A stretch of 64,000 bases of DNA from Macquaria australasica (lineage: Eukaryota; Chordata; Actinopteri; Centrarchiformes; Percichthyidae), in assembly GCA_005408345.1 (NCBI GenBank), contig SEMN01000079.1, forward strand, positions 1,488,001 through 1,552,000, in the 5' to 3' direction. Positions 49,691 to 59,293 of this stretch are shown one piece after another. The notes below the pieces were generated by a model, which was not told where the DNA came from, searched no databases, and saw nothing but the letters and a program-made list of their open reading frames with translations. Numbering within the stretch: the stretch's first letter is position 1; each line of letters opens with the position of its first letter. A program made the position numbers and the translations under genes.

Positions 49691-51219
49691 GACTGTGAGC
49701 GCATTTTTAAGTGTATTTAGTTCCATCGAGGAGCCTAGACACAGAGATGTTATTTTGTTAGAGTCAGTCTACAGGTGCCTCAGTAATTTGTCCCACCACT
49801 ATGACACAAGAGAATTGTCCTCTGCCCTAACAACACCGGTTCCTCCACTCATAAGAAGTAATCAGCCGGGTCGCCCTCTGTATGACATTTCATCTGCACA
49901 ATAGACTACTGCTTGGCCCTTGGCATAAACTGGCAAAGAATTTCTACTTGTCTTGGCATTGGCCGACGAACGCTTTATAACCACAGAGATCGTCTTGGAG
50001 TTCAACCAATTTCCTACTCTGTCATGTCCGACGAGGAACTTAACAGAATGATCAGACAGATTTTACACAATACGCCAAACGCCAGTGAAGCATATGTAAT
50101 TGGGAGTCTGCGTTCCCGAAGTTTACGCATAACGCGGGCGTGTAAGAATGAGCTTACAAGTGGTTGACCCGATTGGACGCTCCTTCTGACGACGTTTTGC
50201 CGTAAGACGAAGAGTGTACACCATACAATCTCCTAACGAATTATGGTAAGATCAATAACGACTACGTAGGGCTACAATTTATTTGTAGGCTAGGCTACCA
50301 TTTACCATTGTAAGAAATTTCCCCTCTGGGGGATCAGTAATGAATCTATCTATCTATTTGACACTAATTTTCTACAGCTAAATTAATATTTTTATTTGCA
50401 GGCATTTGGAAGGAAATCATAAATTGGTGAGATGGCGAATGGTCTTTCATGGCTGTGTGGATGGCTACAGTAGGACCATCATTTATCTCAGGTGTTTGGA
50501 CCACAACAGGGCGGTAAATGTTCAGCGCCTTTTTCAAGACGAAGTACACATTTTGGTTTACCATCCAGGGTAAGGTGCGACCATGGGATGGAAAATATAA
50601 TGGTGACCAGATTTATGCTGAACAGGAGAGGAATAGGCAGAAGAAGTGTTATTACAGGGCGTAGCATACACAATCAAAGGATAGAGAGGCTTTGGGTTGA
50701 ACTTAATCGTGTGGTATCTTACCACTACAGCAATCTTTTCACCTTTATGGAGGACCAAGGGATTTTAGATTCCCTAAGTGAACTTCACTTATTTTGCCTG
50801 CACTATATATACCTACACGTATTGAGAGAGCTGCAGCAGAGTTTAGAGATCAGTGGAACCACCATGGACTCTCAACACAAGGAGGACAAACACCTCTTCA
50901 GCTATGGCAAACAGGTGTTATCCACCATGCAGGATCAGATAACATTGCAATCACTAGCATTTTTTCTGTGGATGAGAGTTATGGAACTGATCCAGATGGA
51001 CCACTACCTCAGCTGGAAGCAACAAATAATGTGGAGATTTCAGAGAATAACATTTTTATTAATGATATAAACATGAATACCATTCAACAGTTATTTAACC
51101 CATTTGAAGATGATGGTAACCACGGTATTAATTTATTTTTGTCCCTTCTTCATTTTCTTTTAAGGCAGTTAAATGACACAAATGAAATCAAATTAAATGC
51201 AATAAAATACATATTGTAG
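49677..51219 (+). pseudogene. IS3/integrase-type (rve) transposase, broken
   Basis: Two exons are visible: 49677-50245 (donor TTATG|GTAAGA) and 50402-51219 (acceptor TTTATTTGCAG). Exon 1 ends in a helix-turn-helix-like region (GINWQRISTCLGIGRRTLYN, then SDEELNRMIRQIL) and a basic stretch. Exon 2 carries the DDE core: HLEGNHKLVRWRMVFHG (first acid, Glu instead of the usual Asp), RCDHGMENIM (second Asp) and HNQRIERLW (Glu). The C-terminus runs RDQWNHHGLSTQGGQTPLQL. Frameshifts at about 49902, 50135, 50540 and 50815 and a TGA at 50187-50189 make it non-functional. The frame starts at the inner edge of the left TIR. Integrase-type DNA cutting and joining is inferred from the family. Confidence 0.75.
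50304..50355 (+). mobile_element. LINE 3' tail in the transposase intron
   Basis: AAATTTCCCCTCTGGGGGAT followed by CAGTAATGAATCTATCTATC is a LINE-type tail (Rex1-like), inverted relative to the one at 23.86 kb. It lies within the intron 50246-50401. Confidence 0.5.
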
Positions 51220-51612
51220 ATCAGAGCATCTTAAAGATCATTACTACATTTGAGCAATTCTAAATGAACATATTGCCTTTTTTCCACTATTAGAACTATT
51301 ATTAAAGAATCAAAGTGCCTGTTTTGAATAAAAGCTTTCCTTACTGCATACCAAATCCTTGTGTGTTGGCTATAACAAAATCAATGTTGGTCTTGAAATC
51401 TTTGTAGACACTGTGCAATGGAAGATAAGAACAATTTACAGAGGTGTGTAATGAATACCATTCAACAGCTATTAAACCCATTTGAAGATGATGGTAACCA
51501 CGGTATTAATTTATTTTTGGCCCTTCTTCATTTTCATTTAAGACAGTTAAATTACACAAATGAAATCAAATTAAATGCAAAAAATACATCGTGCAGATCA
51601 GAGCATCTTGTA
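51075..51612 (+). repeat. Direct duplication of the transposase 3' coding end
   Basis: The segment 51075-51235 (encoding MNTIQQLFNPFEDDGNHGIN and following residues) recurs at 51451-51612 with ~92 % identity by eye. The first copy ends the transposase frame at 51219. The second is a detached duplicate whose frame runs on to 51642. An AATAAA lies between them at about 51328. Confidence 0.85.
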
Positions 51613-51615
51613 GAT

Positions 51616-51635
51616 CAGGGGTCGGCAATCTCTTT
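51616..51635 (+). mobile_element. hAT-like terminus CAGGGGTCGGCAA
   Basis: CAGGGGTCGGCAATC matches the well-known hAT end CAGGGGTCGGCAACC. The opposite end was not found. It lies just beyond the last visible HECT exon and may mark where downstream exons were displaced. Confidence 0.4.
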
Positions 51636-51815
51636 TACATGAAGTGCAAGTTAGTATTTAAAAGTACTCGAAGTGTAGGCTAAGTATAAATGACAATGTG
51701 AGCATCAAAAATCATAATTATAATAATTTGCAATATGTAATTCTGACTTACAATGCACTTAAAAACATTTTGTTTAATCTTCTCTCAATTGTGACTATGA
51801 CTTAAATGTATTTAC

Positions 51816-53302
51816 CTTGTGAATCGAGTGCCAAATTCTGTATCTCTTCTGCACCTTCAAACATTGATGAGTCTTTGAGTGCTTGCATCATTAGTCTGAG
51901 GAACTCCCTCCTTGGGCCTCCCAAATCTATGGCCTTTTCACTATTCCCAGAATCATCTGAAAATTTTACACCAATTCTGTGACAAGGGTTGTAAGATGAC
52001 CTTTTAAAGCCTCTTATGGCCCCATCCAGAACAGCAGCTCGATTAATGTTAAACTTGCCGGTTGCATTGGTATTTATTTGGGCTGCCAAGTCGTTGAGTA
52101 GTTCTGGCATTGACACATCTTCTGCGCACCCAGCTCCACTGTAAAATGAAATGTAGTTCAAGAATTTCAGTGGAAAAAAATTGGTGATGTATCTAAGACT
52201 CAAGAAAGAGTGCTTGAGTCTTAGATACATCACCAAATTTTTTCCACTGAAATTATCACAAAATGGAAACTATAGTTATATATTATGAACTAAATTGGAT
52301 ATAAACTGCAGTACACAGATTTGTTGGTGAGTACAAAACATCTTTTTCAAATCTTACATTACTGATCAATATTAAATGTTTCACACTCCCTTTAACACTG
52401 ATTTTAACTCACATTTGATCTTCAAGACTGGCTTGTATGGCTTGATTTAATTCTTCATCTGACTCCTCTGACATTTCTGTCATCGCAGTCATAACTGCCA
52501 AGTATGTGTTGTAGTCATCTGAGACCGCTTCATGACTTCTTGATGGCCCAGGCAATGCAGTGCTGTGGCTTGTGACCAAAGTATCTGCTTGTGACACAGA
52601 AGGCTCTTGTTTGCCAATCACTGGTGATACCTCATCTGTATCATAGTTTTGGCTCCCATTTGCAGTTTCTTCTTCATTCACGTCGATGGCAATGCAATCG
52701 GAGTCTGAATCTTCTAACTTTTAAAAGAAGCAAAAGAAGAATTATAGCAACTGTTTTCAATTATTGCAAACATTTCCTTCATCAGTGCATACAATCAGCA
52801 TATCTAAATATAATCTTTCTGGTCTTCTAGGGGGCTCAAATGTATAGTTGCTTACTTCAATAGGTCTTGATGGCCTGATGTACAGAGCCTTCAATCTAAG
52901 CACTTTCTGTATGAGACTCCCATCCAGCTCCTGTCCGTCACTTAGTGTCTGGACAACCAGTTTGTTTCCACAAGCCATGAGTAATTCCATGCTGCATTGG
53001 AACAGTGGATAAGACATTTGAGATTCACATTTGAGATCTTACCATATACTGAAAGTACTGGCCTATGGAGTAAAATGGTGGGATATTACCTGGCATCAGC
53101 TGGAATCTTTCCTTTGAAAGCCTGCCTTATTCTCTCCTTTACTGTTCCATTGTCCCAAGATTTGACAAACTCAAAAGCATTCAAAATATGCCTCTTCGCA
53201 TGAAGTCTCTGCTTCTTACTTTGCTTCACGACTTGATCGTCACTAGGGCTGGGAAGTAGAATGACATCCTTGTGGTATGTTTGGTGGGGAGTTTTCTTAA
53301 AC
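51816..53302 (-). CDS. G2E3-like HECT E3 ubiquitin ligase, N-terminal exons only
   Basis: Four exons with GT-AG borders join in one open frame (977 nt, ~325 codons): 53302-53090, 52991-52856, 52717-52413 and 52138-51816. Exons 1-2 encode TPHQTYHKDVILLPSPSDD, then HILNAFEFVKSWDNGTVKER and LKALYIRPSRPIE, a teleost-specific N-terminal domain. Exon 3 is acidic and Ser-rich and ends with a ubiquitin-interacting motif, SDEELNQAIQASLEDQ. Exon 4 starts the HECT N-lobe: FNINRAAVLDGAIRGFKR, HRIGVKFSDDSGNSEKAIDL, GGPRREFLRLMMQAL and NLALDSQ. The rest of the HECT domain, with the catalytic Cys lobe, is not found downstream, so this copy should not ligate ubiquitin. The start exon is unresolved. Confidence 0.75.
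52163..52254. repeat. Near-perfect 42-bp hairpin in a HECT-gene intron
   Basis: Arms 52163-52204 and 52213-52254 are reverse complements with one mismatch, separated by an 8-nt loop (AAAGAGTG). It lies in the intron between exons 3 and 4, within 25 bp of the exon-4 acceptor. Confidence 0.9.
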
Positions 53303-54657
53303 CTGAAGAGAACACCAGAAACAACAAAATATTAGATTACTGTCATTTTCAACAAACACAGTGAACCATCTATCTATAATGTCTGTCTGTGTGTGTGTGT
53401 ATGCGTTCATATGTGGCGTGGTGTGTTGCTGGGGACCCAAGGGAGTGTAGTGTCATGTGTGAAATTGGAAAACGCTGGACTAAACTAAGTTAGCTAGCTC
53501 CACCTCCAGTAGCTACAACAGTAACATGATGCTTACACACTGATACCTCAGTATTAATAATCCAATTATATGAAACTCATATAATAATATTGAGTTGGAT
53601 GGAGCATTTACTCACTGACAAATAGCCTAAATTGTACACCCTGTTGCTGCCCAATCAACCGTAGATGTGTGACATGTGCCTTAGCTAGTACTAACCATCT
53701 CCGCTAAGCGTGATGCTAATTTTCTCTATGTTAAACTCAACTGACTTATGTTAATAACGTTAGCGATCTAGATGAAGTCCTAGATGAAAAGAGACAGGGC
53801 TCTATGCTAACTTTTTTTTCCAAGGAGTACATGTGCTCCTAAATGAAAAAACTTAGGAGCACACAAAGAAATTTAGGAGCACAGTGAAAAATGTTCAAGT
53901 AACACAGAGTTAATTAACAAACAATGTATTACATACATATTTATACTGCATGTGCGTACATGCGTTTGTGCATGCTCCTTCTCCTCATGCTTATGATGTG
54001 AAAACCAGTGAAGGACTATGGAAGTGGAAGACCCTACTATCTACTGAAAGAGTGAAAACACTCATCACAGAAAATTCTACTGTATTTGGCACATTGCAAG
54101 TTCGTGGAATGTGGGACTTGTAGTTTTTGAACCAGGGACGCACCCACACCACACTTTATGTAAACAAGGTTACTGAACAATATTTCTAACAATAATTTTA
54201 GTAAAATAGAACAAGGGGGATGTGTTGCTCTTAGGAGGAGGCTGGCTAGAAGGAGCACTTATTGGCACAAAGGCTCAGGCTAAATCTACATCTGTCCACT
54301 GCAGAAGCATTATCCACAACGTGGATGAGTAACTAGCATACATTTGTGTATTAGTATAATATAACATCAAATAAAAATAAAAATATAGTATATTCATTAT
54401 AATTTCATAAAATAGTTTACTTTAGGCCTATAACCTACCACTAGTATAATATTTCCAGTTGGACAATACAGTAGTTTAAGAAATACATAACCAACAGTTA
54501 TAATTTTGTAGGTTTTGTTTCTTCATTAAAAAAATGTTCTGCATTGTGCTAAGTAATGCTAAGGACTAACTTGTCAATAATCAGGCAATAATCAGAACCA
54601 TTCATGCATAACAATGAGTTCAACATTTAGAAAGTTTGCAGTAGCCATGGACATCAG
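53303..54657. other. Interior of the IS3EU-like element upstream of the HECT exons
   Basis: It should hold the 5' UTR or first exon of the HECT gene but no coding exon can be proven. A short inverted motif (CTCCTAA...TTAGGAG) lies at about 53834-53862. No other gene is seen. Confidence 0.35.
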
Positions 54658-55016
54658 TGTCACGGCTCCACCGTGCTCATTGTTTTTTCCTTGTGTTTCT
54701 GTTGTTTTCCCCCTCCCTCTTGTGTCCTGTGTTGTCTGTCTCTCTGTGAGTGTGTGGGTGTCGCTCTTGGAGGCATGGCTGTCCTCTTCACTTCTCCTGC
54801 TCTGTATCTGCAATCAAGCCGGCACACCTGCTTTCCATCAGCTCATCAGTCAGCAGTACTTCTACTCCGGTCGTCCACCCACTCATCACCAGATCATTGC
54901 TTCTGCGCCCACCTCCGCTCTCCAACTCCCCTGCTTCAACCAGACCTTTCATCCAATAAACCCGGTTACCTTTAATCCGGAGTCTGTGTCCTGCACTTGG
55001 GTCTTTCCAGTCAACA
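54658..55016 (+). mobile_element. Solo LTR (Gypsy-like) nested in the IS3EU-like element
   Basis: The 359-bp T/C-rich block begins TGTCACGGCTCC and ends near GTCAACA. It has CCAATAAACCCGG (poly-A signal) near 54953 followed by GTCTGTGTCCTGCACTTGGG, the R-U5 layout of fish Gypsy LTRs. No internal region and no clear target duplication. Overlapping plus-strand ORFs are not genes. Confidence 0.6.
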
Positions 55017-55725
55017 TGTCAGTCAGCCTTTTTTTAATGTCCCACCCCATCCAGGGAGTGATTGGTCGCTTTACAAAAAGTGACATTGACGAGCGCATCG
55101 ACTTCATCAAAAGTTGAACATGTTTCAACAAAAGGCACCCGAGATAGCTAAATAGCCACCCAAACCATGCTTATCTTATCCCTGTTGTCGTACGTCTTAC
55201 GGGCAGATGACGCATCTCTCCAGCTCTTGTTTTTGTATAATGAGCTGCTCGAGCGGCCCACAGAGCAACAGGGGTTATGCCAAATTTTGTATCTCTGCCG
55301 TGGATTGCGTCTCCTACCCGCCGAGAATTGCATTCCACTCCTAAGTTTCTTTTCAGACACTTTAGGGTCAAACCCTGTTACCAGCTCATATTTTGGGCTA
55401 TTTTGACATGACTGAGAATTTCATACACATAACACTCACCTGGTCTGAGAAAGGAGGGGGATGCAATTCTCAGCTGAATAATGCATCCATTCCACAATGC
55501 AACTTTATTTCTCTATGAAGCAAATGGTTTAATCAGCATATATTTTGTTGAAATAACGGGATGCATTACTTGGCAGCCTCAATAATTATTTTCCACGCAG
55601 GAGCCCGCTCCCACGAAGGGAGATGCAATCCACAGCAGAGATGCAACATTCGGTATAACACCTGTTAGCTAGCTAACGTTAGATGATACTACTTAACAAC
55701 TCAAACTTAGTTTTGGGGGGCTTAC
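55017..55725. other. Interior of the IS3EU-like element with ATGCAAT-type repeats
   Basis: At least six ATGCAAT/ATGCATT/TTGCATT motifs occur at about 55320-55650. GAGAATTGCATYCC occurs once on each strand (about 55321 plus, about 55476 minus). No gene called. Confidence 0.4.
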
Positions 55726-55771
55726 CTTTACCGTGGCCTTGATGCCCAGTGGCTATAATTGAGCCTTGCAT
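55726..55771 (-). CDS. Possible first coding exon at the inner edge of the right TIR
   Basis: A minus-strand ATG at 55769-55771 opens MQGSIIATGHQGHGK and ends in a strong donor, AAAG|GTAAGC (exon end 55726). It would mirror the transposase start at the other TIR and could start the HECT gene, but its phase does not fit the first recognised HECT exon without another exon between. Confidence 0.2.
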
Positions 55772-55814
55772 TATAACAAGCAGACTGTGGATTTTTCTTT
55801 CACATAGCCTAGTT

Positions 55815-55907
55815 AATGTTTCATCCTATGTGAGTGTTTCACGTGTCTGCATGAGCATTTCATATGTATGTGTGAGCCTGTTTCACCTGTATCTGTATGA
55901 GCGTTTC

Positions 55908-55954
<47 letters not shown>

Positions 55955-56117
55955 AATGTGTTTCATATGTGTGTGTATATGCGCGTTTCATATGTGTGTG
56001 TGTGTGTGAGAGTTTTCAGTAGTATGGATGCGTGTGAAAGTGTCACATGTGAATGCGTGCGTGTTTCATGTGTTTGTGAAACAAAAGTCTGAATTATTTC
56101 CTAAAGGGCCCCTCATA
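55815..56117 (-). repeat. Right terminal inverted repeat of the IS3EU-like element
   Basis: Reverse complement reads TATGAGGGGCCC, TTTAGGAAATAATTCAGAC, then the same ATGAAAC/ATGAAATGCTCAT array as the left end. It contains an expanded (TG)n at about 55917-55951 that makes it longer than the left copy. Confidence 0.85.
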
Positions 56118-56123
56118 CATTCC

Positions 56124-56659
56124 TGCATGCTGTGCTGCATGCTGATTGAGTTGCCAGTATTGTATTCTCATAAAAAATGGATTGGCTTTACACAAGCTAG
56201 TAGACAGACTATCTTTGATAATCTTCCTCATCTCTGGTTTAAGAGCAGTTTTGTGGGCCTGTTGGTACTGCTTTGATATTAGGCTAACTTAACAGCTTCC
56301 AGGAGCCAACTTGGGCCCTAGTTAACTAAACTAAAATCTGGAATAGCATGTAACCATTGTCAGGAATTTGTATATCGTGTGCTTGTACATGAGTCTATAA
56401 GAAAATGGACTCATCGAAACATAGCTCTTTATGGCCACTAGAGGTCAAACTCCACAGGGAACACTGATTTGTTTTAGTATTTATTTTTATGCTGTTTTTT
56501 AAACAACACATTATTGTTTTGATGGAATTTCTGTGATTAATGGATTTGCAGACAGTTATGCAACAGGAGTCGATGTCTGTTAAATAAACTGTATGAACGT
56601 TCTGTTGGCGACTGTGATATTAGACAGGCAATACTTTATGATGAATGCAATCAGTGTTG
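56124..56659. other. Unannotated flank of the IS3EU-like element
   Basis: No gene or repeat recognised. Confidence 0.35.
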
Positions 56660-57000
56660 AACCAATCACACTTGAAGTCAACAGACTCGAAGAAGTAGAG
56701 TCCTTCACCTACTTGGGGAGTATTACTGACCAACGAATTACAGATGGAGATGTCAAAGCAAGAATAGGCAAGGCAAGGACAGCCTTTTTACAGCTCAAGA
56801 ACATCTAACACTAGAGGGATACAGCTATGAACAAAAATATGAATCTTCAACTCCAATGTAAAATCAGTGCTGCTTTATGGTGCAAGACCACAATCAATAA
56901 AGTGTAAACCTTAATCAACACCTGCCTAAGAAGAATTCCTAATATCCACTGGTAGTTAAAAGTTAACTTTAACCCAGACCGGTTCTATGTGGAAAAAACA
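56660..57000 (+). pseudogene. Decayed LINE reverse-transcriptase C-terminal fragment
   Basis: The plus strand reads VNRLEEVESFTYLGSITDQR then GDVKARIGKARTAFLQLKNI, and after frameshifts INTCLRRIPNIHW. These are the FTYLGS, DVKARIGKARxAF and LRRIxxIxW motifs at the end of the RT of a LINE type often annotated in animals as craniofacial development protein 2-like. Stops and frameshifts abound. No catalytic core remains. Confidence 0.55.
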
Positions 57001-57272
57001 ATGGCAGAGAGAAACAGACTTGGTTTGGGAGTTCCAGGTGAACTTCTGAAAGTCCTTTCCGTAGCTATGTGGTGCTAGAGGCTTTGGAGCTTACAAAGAA
57101 GAGTCACGGTCTTTCTTCAATATGCAGATTCTATACAGAAAAGTGGGAGGTAGAAAGTGAGCATGGGGTAAAGCATCACAGGAATAGCTGGTTAAATTGA
57201 CAAAGGTTTCCTATGTTTGTGGTCTTTGATAGCCTGCACACCCTCTGAGAAATGATATAGTGATGGTGAAAG

Positions 57273-59293
57273 GTGTATATCCTTTTCTCTTTTCTCTCTA
57301 AGGTCCTTGAGAAAGCAGTCGCCAATCAGTTGTGTGACTTTCTACACAACAACAACCTGTTTGAGGATTTTCAGTCAGGATTTAGAGTGCATCATAGCAC
57401 AGAGACAGCACTGGTGAAAGTTACAAATGACCTTCTAATTGCATCAGACAAAGGACTTGTCTCTGTACTTGTCTTACTAGATCTTAGTGCTGCATTCGAT
57501 ACCATTGACCATCACATTCTATTACAGAGACTAGAACATTTTATTGGCATTAAAGGTACTGCACTAAGCTGGTTTAAATCCTATTTATCAGATCGATATC
57601 AGTTTGTACACGTTAATGATGAATCCTCTATGCACGCCAAAGTTAGTCACGGAGTTCCACAAGGTTCTGTGCTTGGACCAATTCTATTTACCTTGTATAT
57701 GCTTCCTTTAGGCAATATTATTAGGAAGCACTCCATAAATTTTCATTGTTATGCAGATGATACCCAATTATATTTATCGATCAAGCCAGATGAAACCAAT
57801 CAATTAGCTAAACTTCAAGCATGCCTTAAGGACATAAAAACCTGGATGACCTGCAATTTTCTGATGTTAAACTCAGACAAAACCGAAGTTATTGTACTTG
57901 GCCCCGAACACCTTCGAAACACATTATCTAAAGATATAGTTTCTCTAGATGGCATTTCCCTGGCCTCCAGCGAAACCGTAAGGAATCTTGGAGTTATCTT
58001 TGATCAGGATATGTCCTTTAACTCCCAAATAAAACAAACTTCAAGAACTGCCTTTTTTCATTTACGTAACATTGCAAAAATCAGACACATCCTATCTCAA
58101 AAAGATGCAGAAAAACTAGTCCATGCATTTGTTACGTCTAGGCTGGACTATTGCAACTCTCTATTATCAGGCTGCCCCAATAAATCCCTTAAGACTCTCC
58201 AGCTGATTCAGAATGCTGCGGCACGTTTACTGACAAGAACCAGAAAAAGAGAACATATTTCTCCAATATTAGCTTCTCTACACTGGCTCCCTGTAAAATC
58301 CAGAATAGAATTTAAAATCCTTCTCCTCACCTTCAAAGCCCTAAATGGTCAGGCACCATCATATCTTAAAGAGCTCATAGTACCCTATTACCCCACTAGA
58401 GCACTGCGCTCCCAGAATGCAGGGTTCCTTGTGGTTCCTAGAGTCTCTAAAAGTAGAATGGGAGCCAGAGCCTTCAGCTATCAAGCTCCTCTCCTGTGGA
58501 ACCAGATCCCAGTTTGTGTACGGGAGGCGGACAACCTCCTCACATTTAAGAGTAGGCTTAAGACTTTCCTCTTTGATAAAGCTTATAGTAGGGCTGACTC
58601 AGGTGACCCCTGAGCCCCCCCTTAGTTATGCTGCTATAGGCCTAGACTGCCGGGGGACTTCCTATGATGCACTGAGCTCCTTTCTCCTCCTCTTCCTCTC
58701 CATCTGTACGCCCTCATATCCCATCAATGCTTGTTATTAATTCAACTTCTTCCCGTAGTTGTGTGCTTTCTCTCCTCTCTCTCTCTCTCCCCTTCTGTTG
58801 CTTTCTGCAGGTATTTCTGCCTCCGGAGCTGTGGGGTCTGTGTCTGTGGTTGCTGCCGCCTGCTGCCCCCGTGTTCCTGCTCTGCACCCGCTGCTGCTAT
58901 TGCTGTTGTTGCTCTTGTTATTAGTATTGCTATTATAGTGTTGCTCTTAGTGTTGTTTCTGTTGGTGTTAACATCAATGCCATTACCATATCTATGCTGT
59001 ATTGAGCTGCTGTATGTTCTCTTTCCTCCTGCTCTCTCTCTCCCGCTCCCCCCTTCCCCTTCAACCCAACCGGTCGAGGCAGATGACCGCCCACCTTGAG
59101 CCTGGTTCTGCTCGAGGTTTCTACCTGTTAAAAGGGAGTTTTCCTTGCCACTGTCGCATAGTGCTTGCTCATGGTGGGAACTGTTGGGTCTCTGTAAATA
59201 TAAAGAGTCGGTCTAGACCTGCTCTATTCGAAAAAGTGCCCTGAGATAACTTTGTTATGATATGGCGCTACATAAATAAAACTGAACTGAACT
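57273..59293 (+). mobile_element. LINE-2 3' half with intact reverse transcriptase
   Basis: An uninterrupted 446-codon frame (57273-58613) starts within the RT (FLSKVLEKAV), so the copy is 5'-truncated at about 57285. RT motif A is LDLSAAFDTIDH (residues ~69-80), motif B GVPQGSVLGP (127-136) and motif C YADD (160-163). The connection and C-terminal domain end in ALLWNQIP-like PLLWNQIPVCVREADNLLTF. The 3' UTR (58614-59293) is TC-rich and ends with GCCCTGAGATAACTTTGTTA, a GGCGCTACATAAATAAAACT stretch and GAACTGAACTG. The absence of stops suggests a young insertion. The 5' start ATG is not native. Confidence 0.85.

Larger units (their letters stand above)
49403..56117 (+). mobile_element. IS3EU-like DNA transposon, 6.7 kb, with 6-bp TSD, carrying a transposase and a HECT gene
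   Basis: A perfect 6-bp direct repeat CATTCC (49397-49402 and 56118-56123) flanks the element. Its termini are TATAAGGGGCC and GGCCCCTCATA, so TAT...ATA. The terminal inverted repeats are ~290 bp. As I recall, 6-bp duplications and TAY...RTA ends are the signature of the eukaryotic IS3EU superfamily, and the plus-strand gene encodes an integrase-type transposase of that kind. The right part carries a convergent minus-strand G2E3-like HECT ligase gene. Nested inside are a LINE tail (50.3 kb), a hAT-like end (51.6 kb) and a solo LTR (54.66-55.02 kb). The transposase is broken, so this copy is immobile on its own. Confidence 0.8.

Noticed and set aside
49677..51219. Retroviral or Gypsy integrase
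   Set aside because: No gag, protease or RT; the TIRs, 6-bp duplication and intron fit a DNA transposon of IS3EU type.
54614..55117. 167-codon plus-strand ORF
   Set aside because: Runs across the solo LTR and its flank; LTR composition explains it.
55749..56009. Cys/Val-rich plus-strand ORF
   Set aside because: Produced by the (TG)n expansion in the right TIR of the IS3EU-like element.
58731..59099. Cys/Leu-rich ORFs after the LINE-2 ORF2
   Set aside because: They lie in the TC-rich LINE-2 3' UTR.
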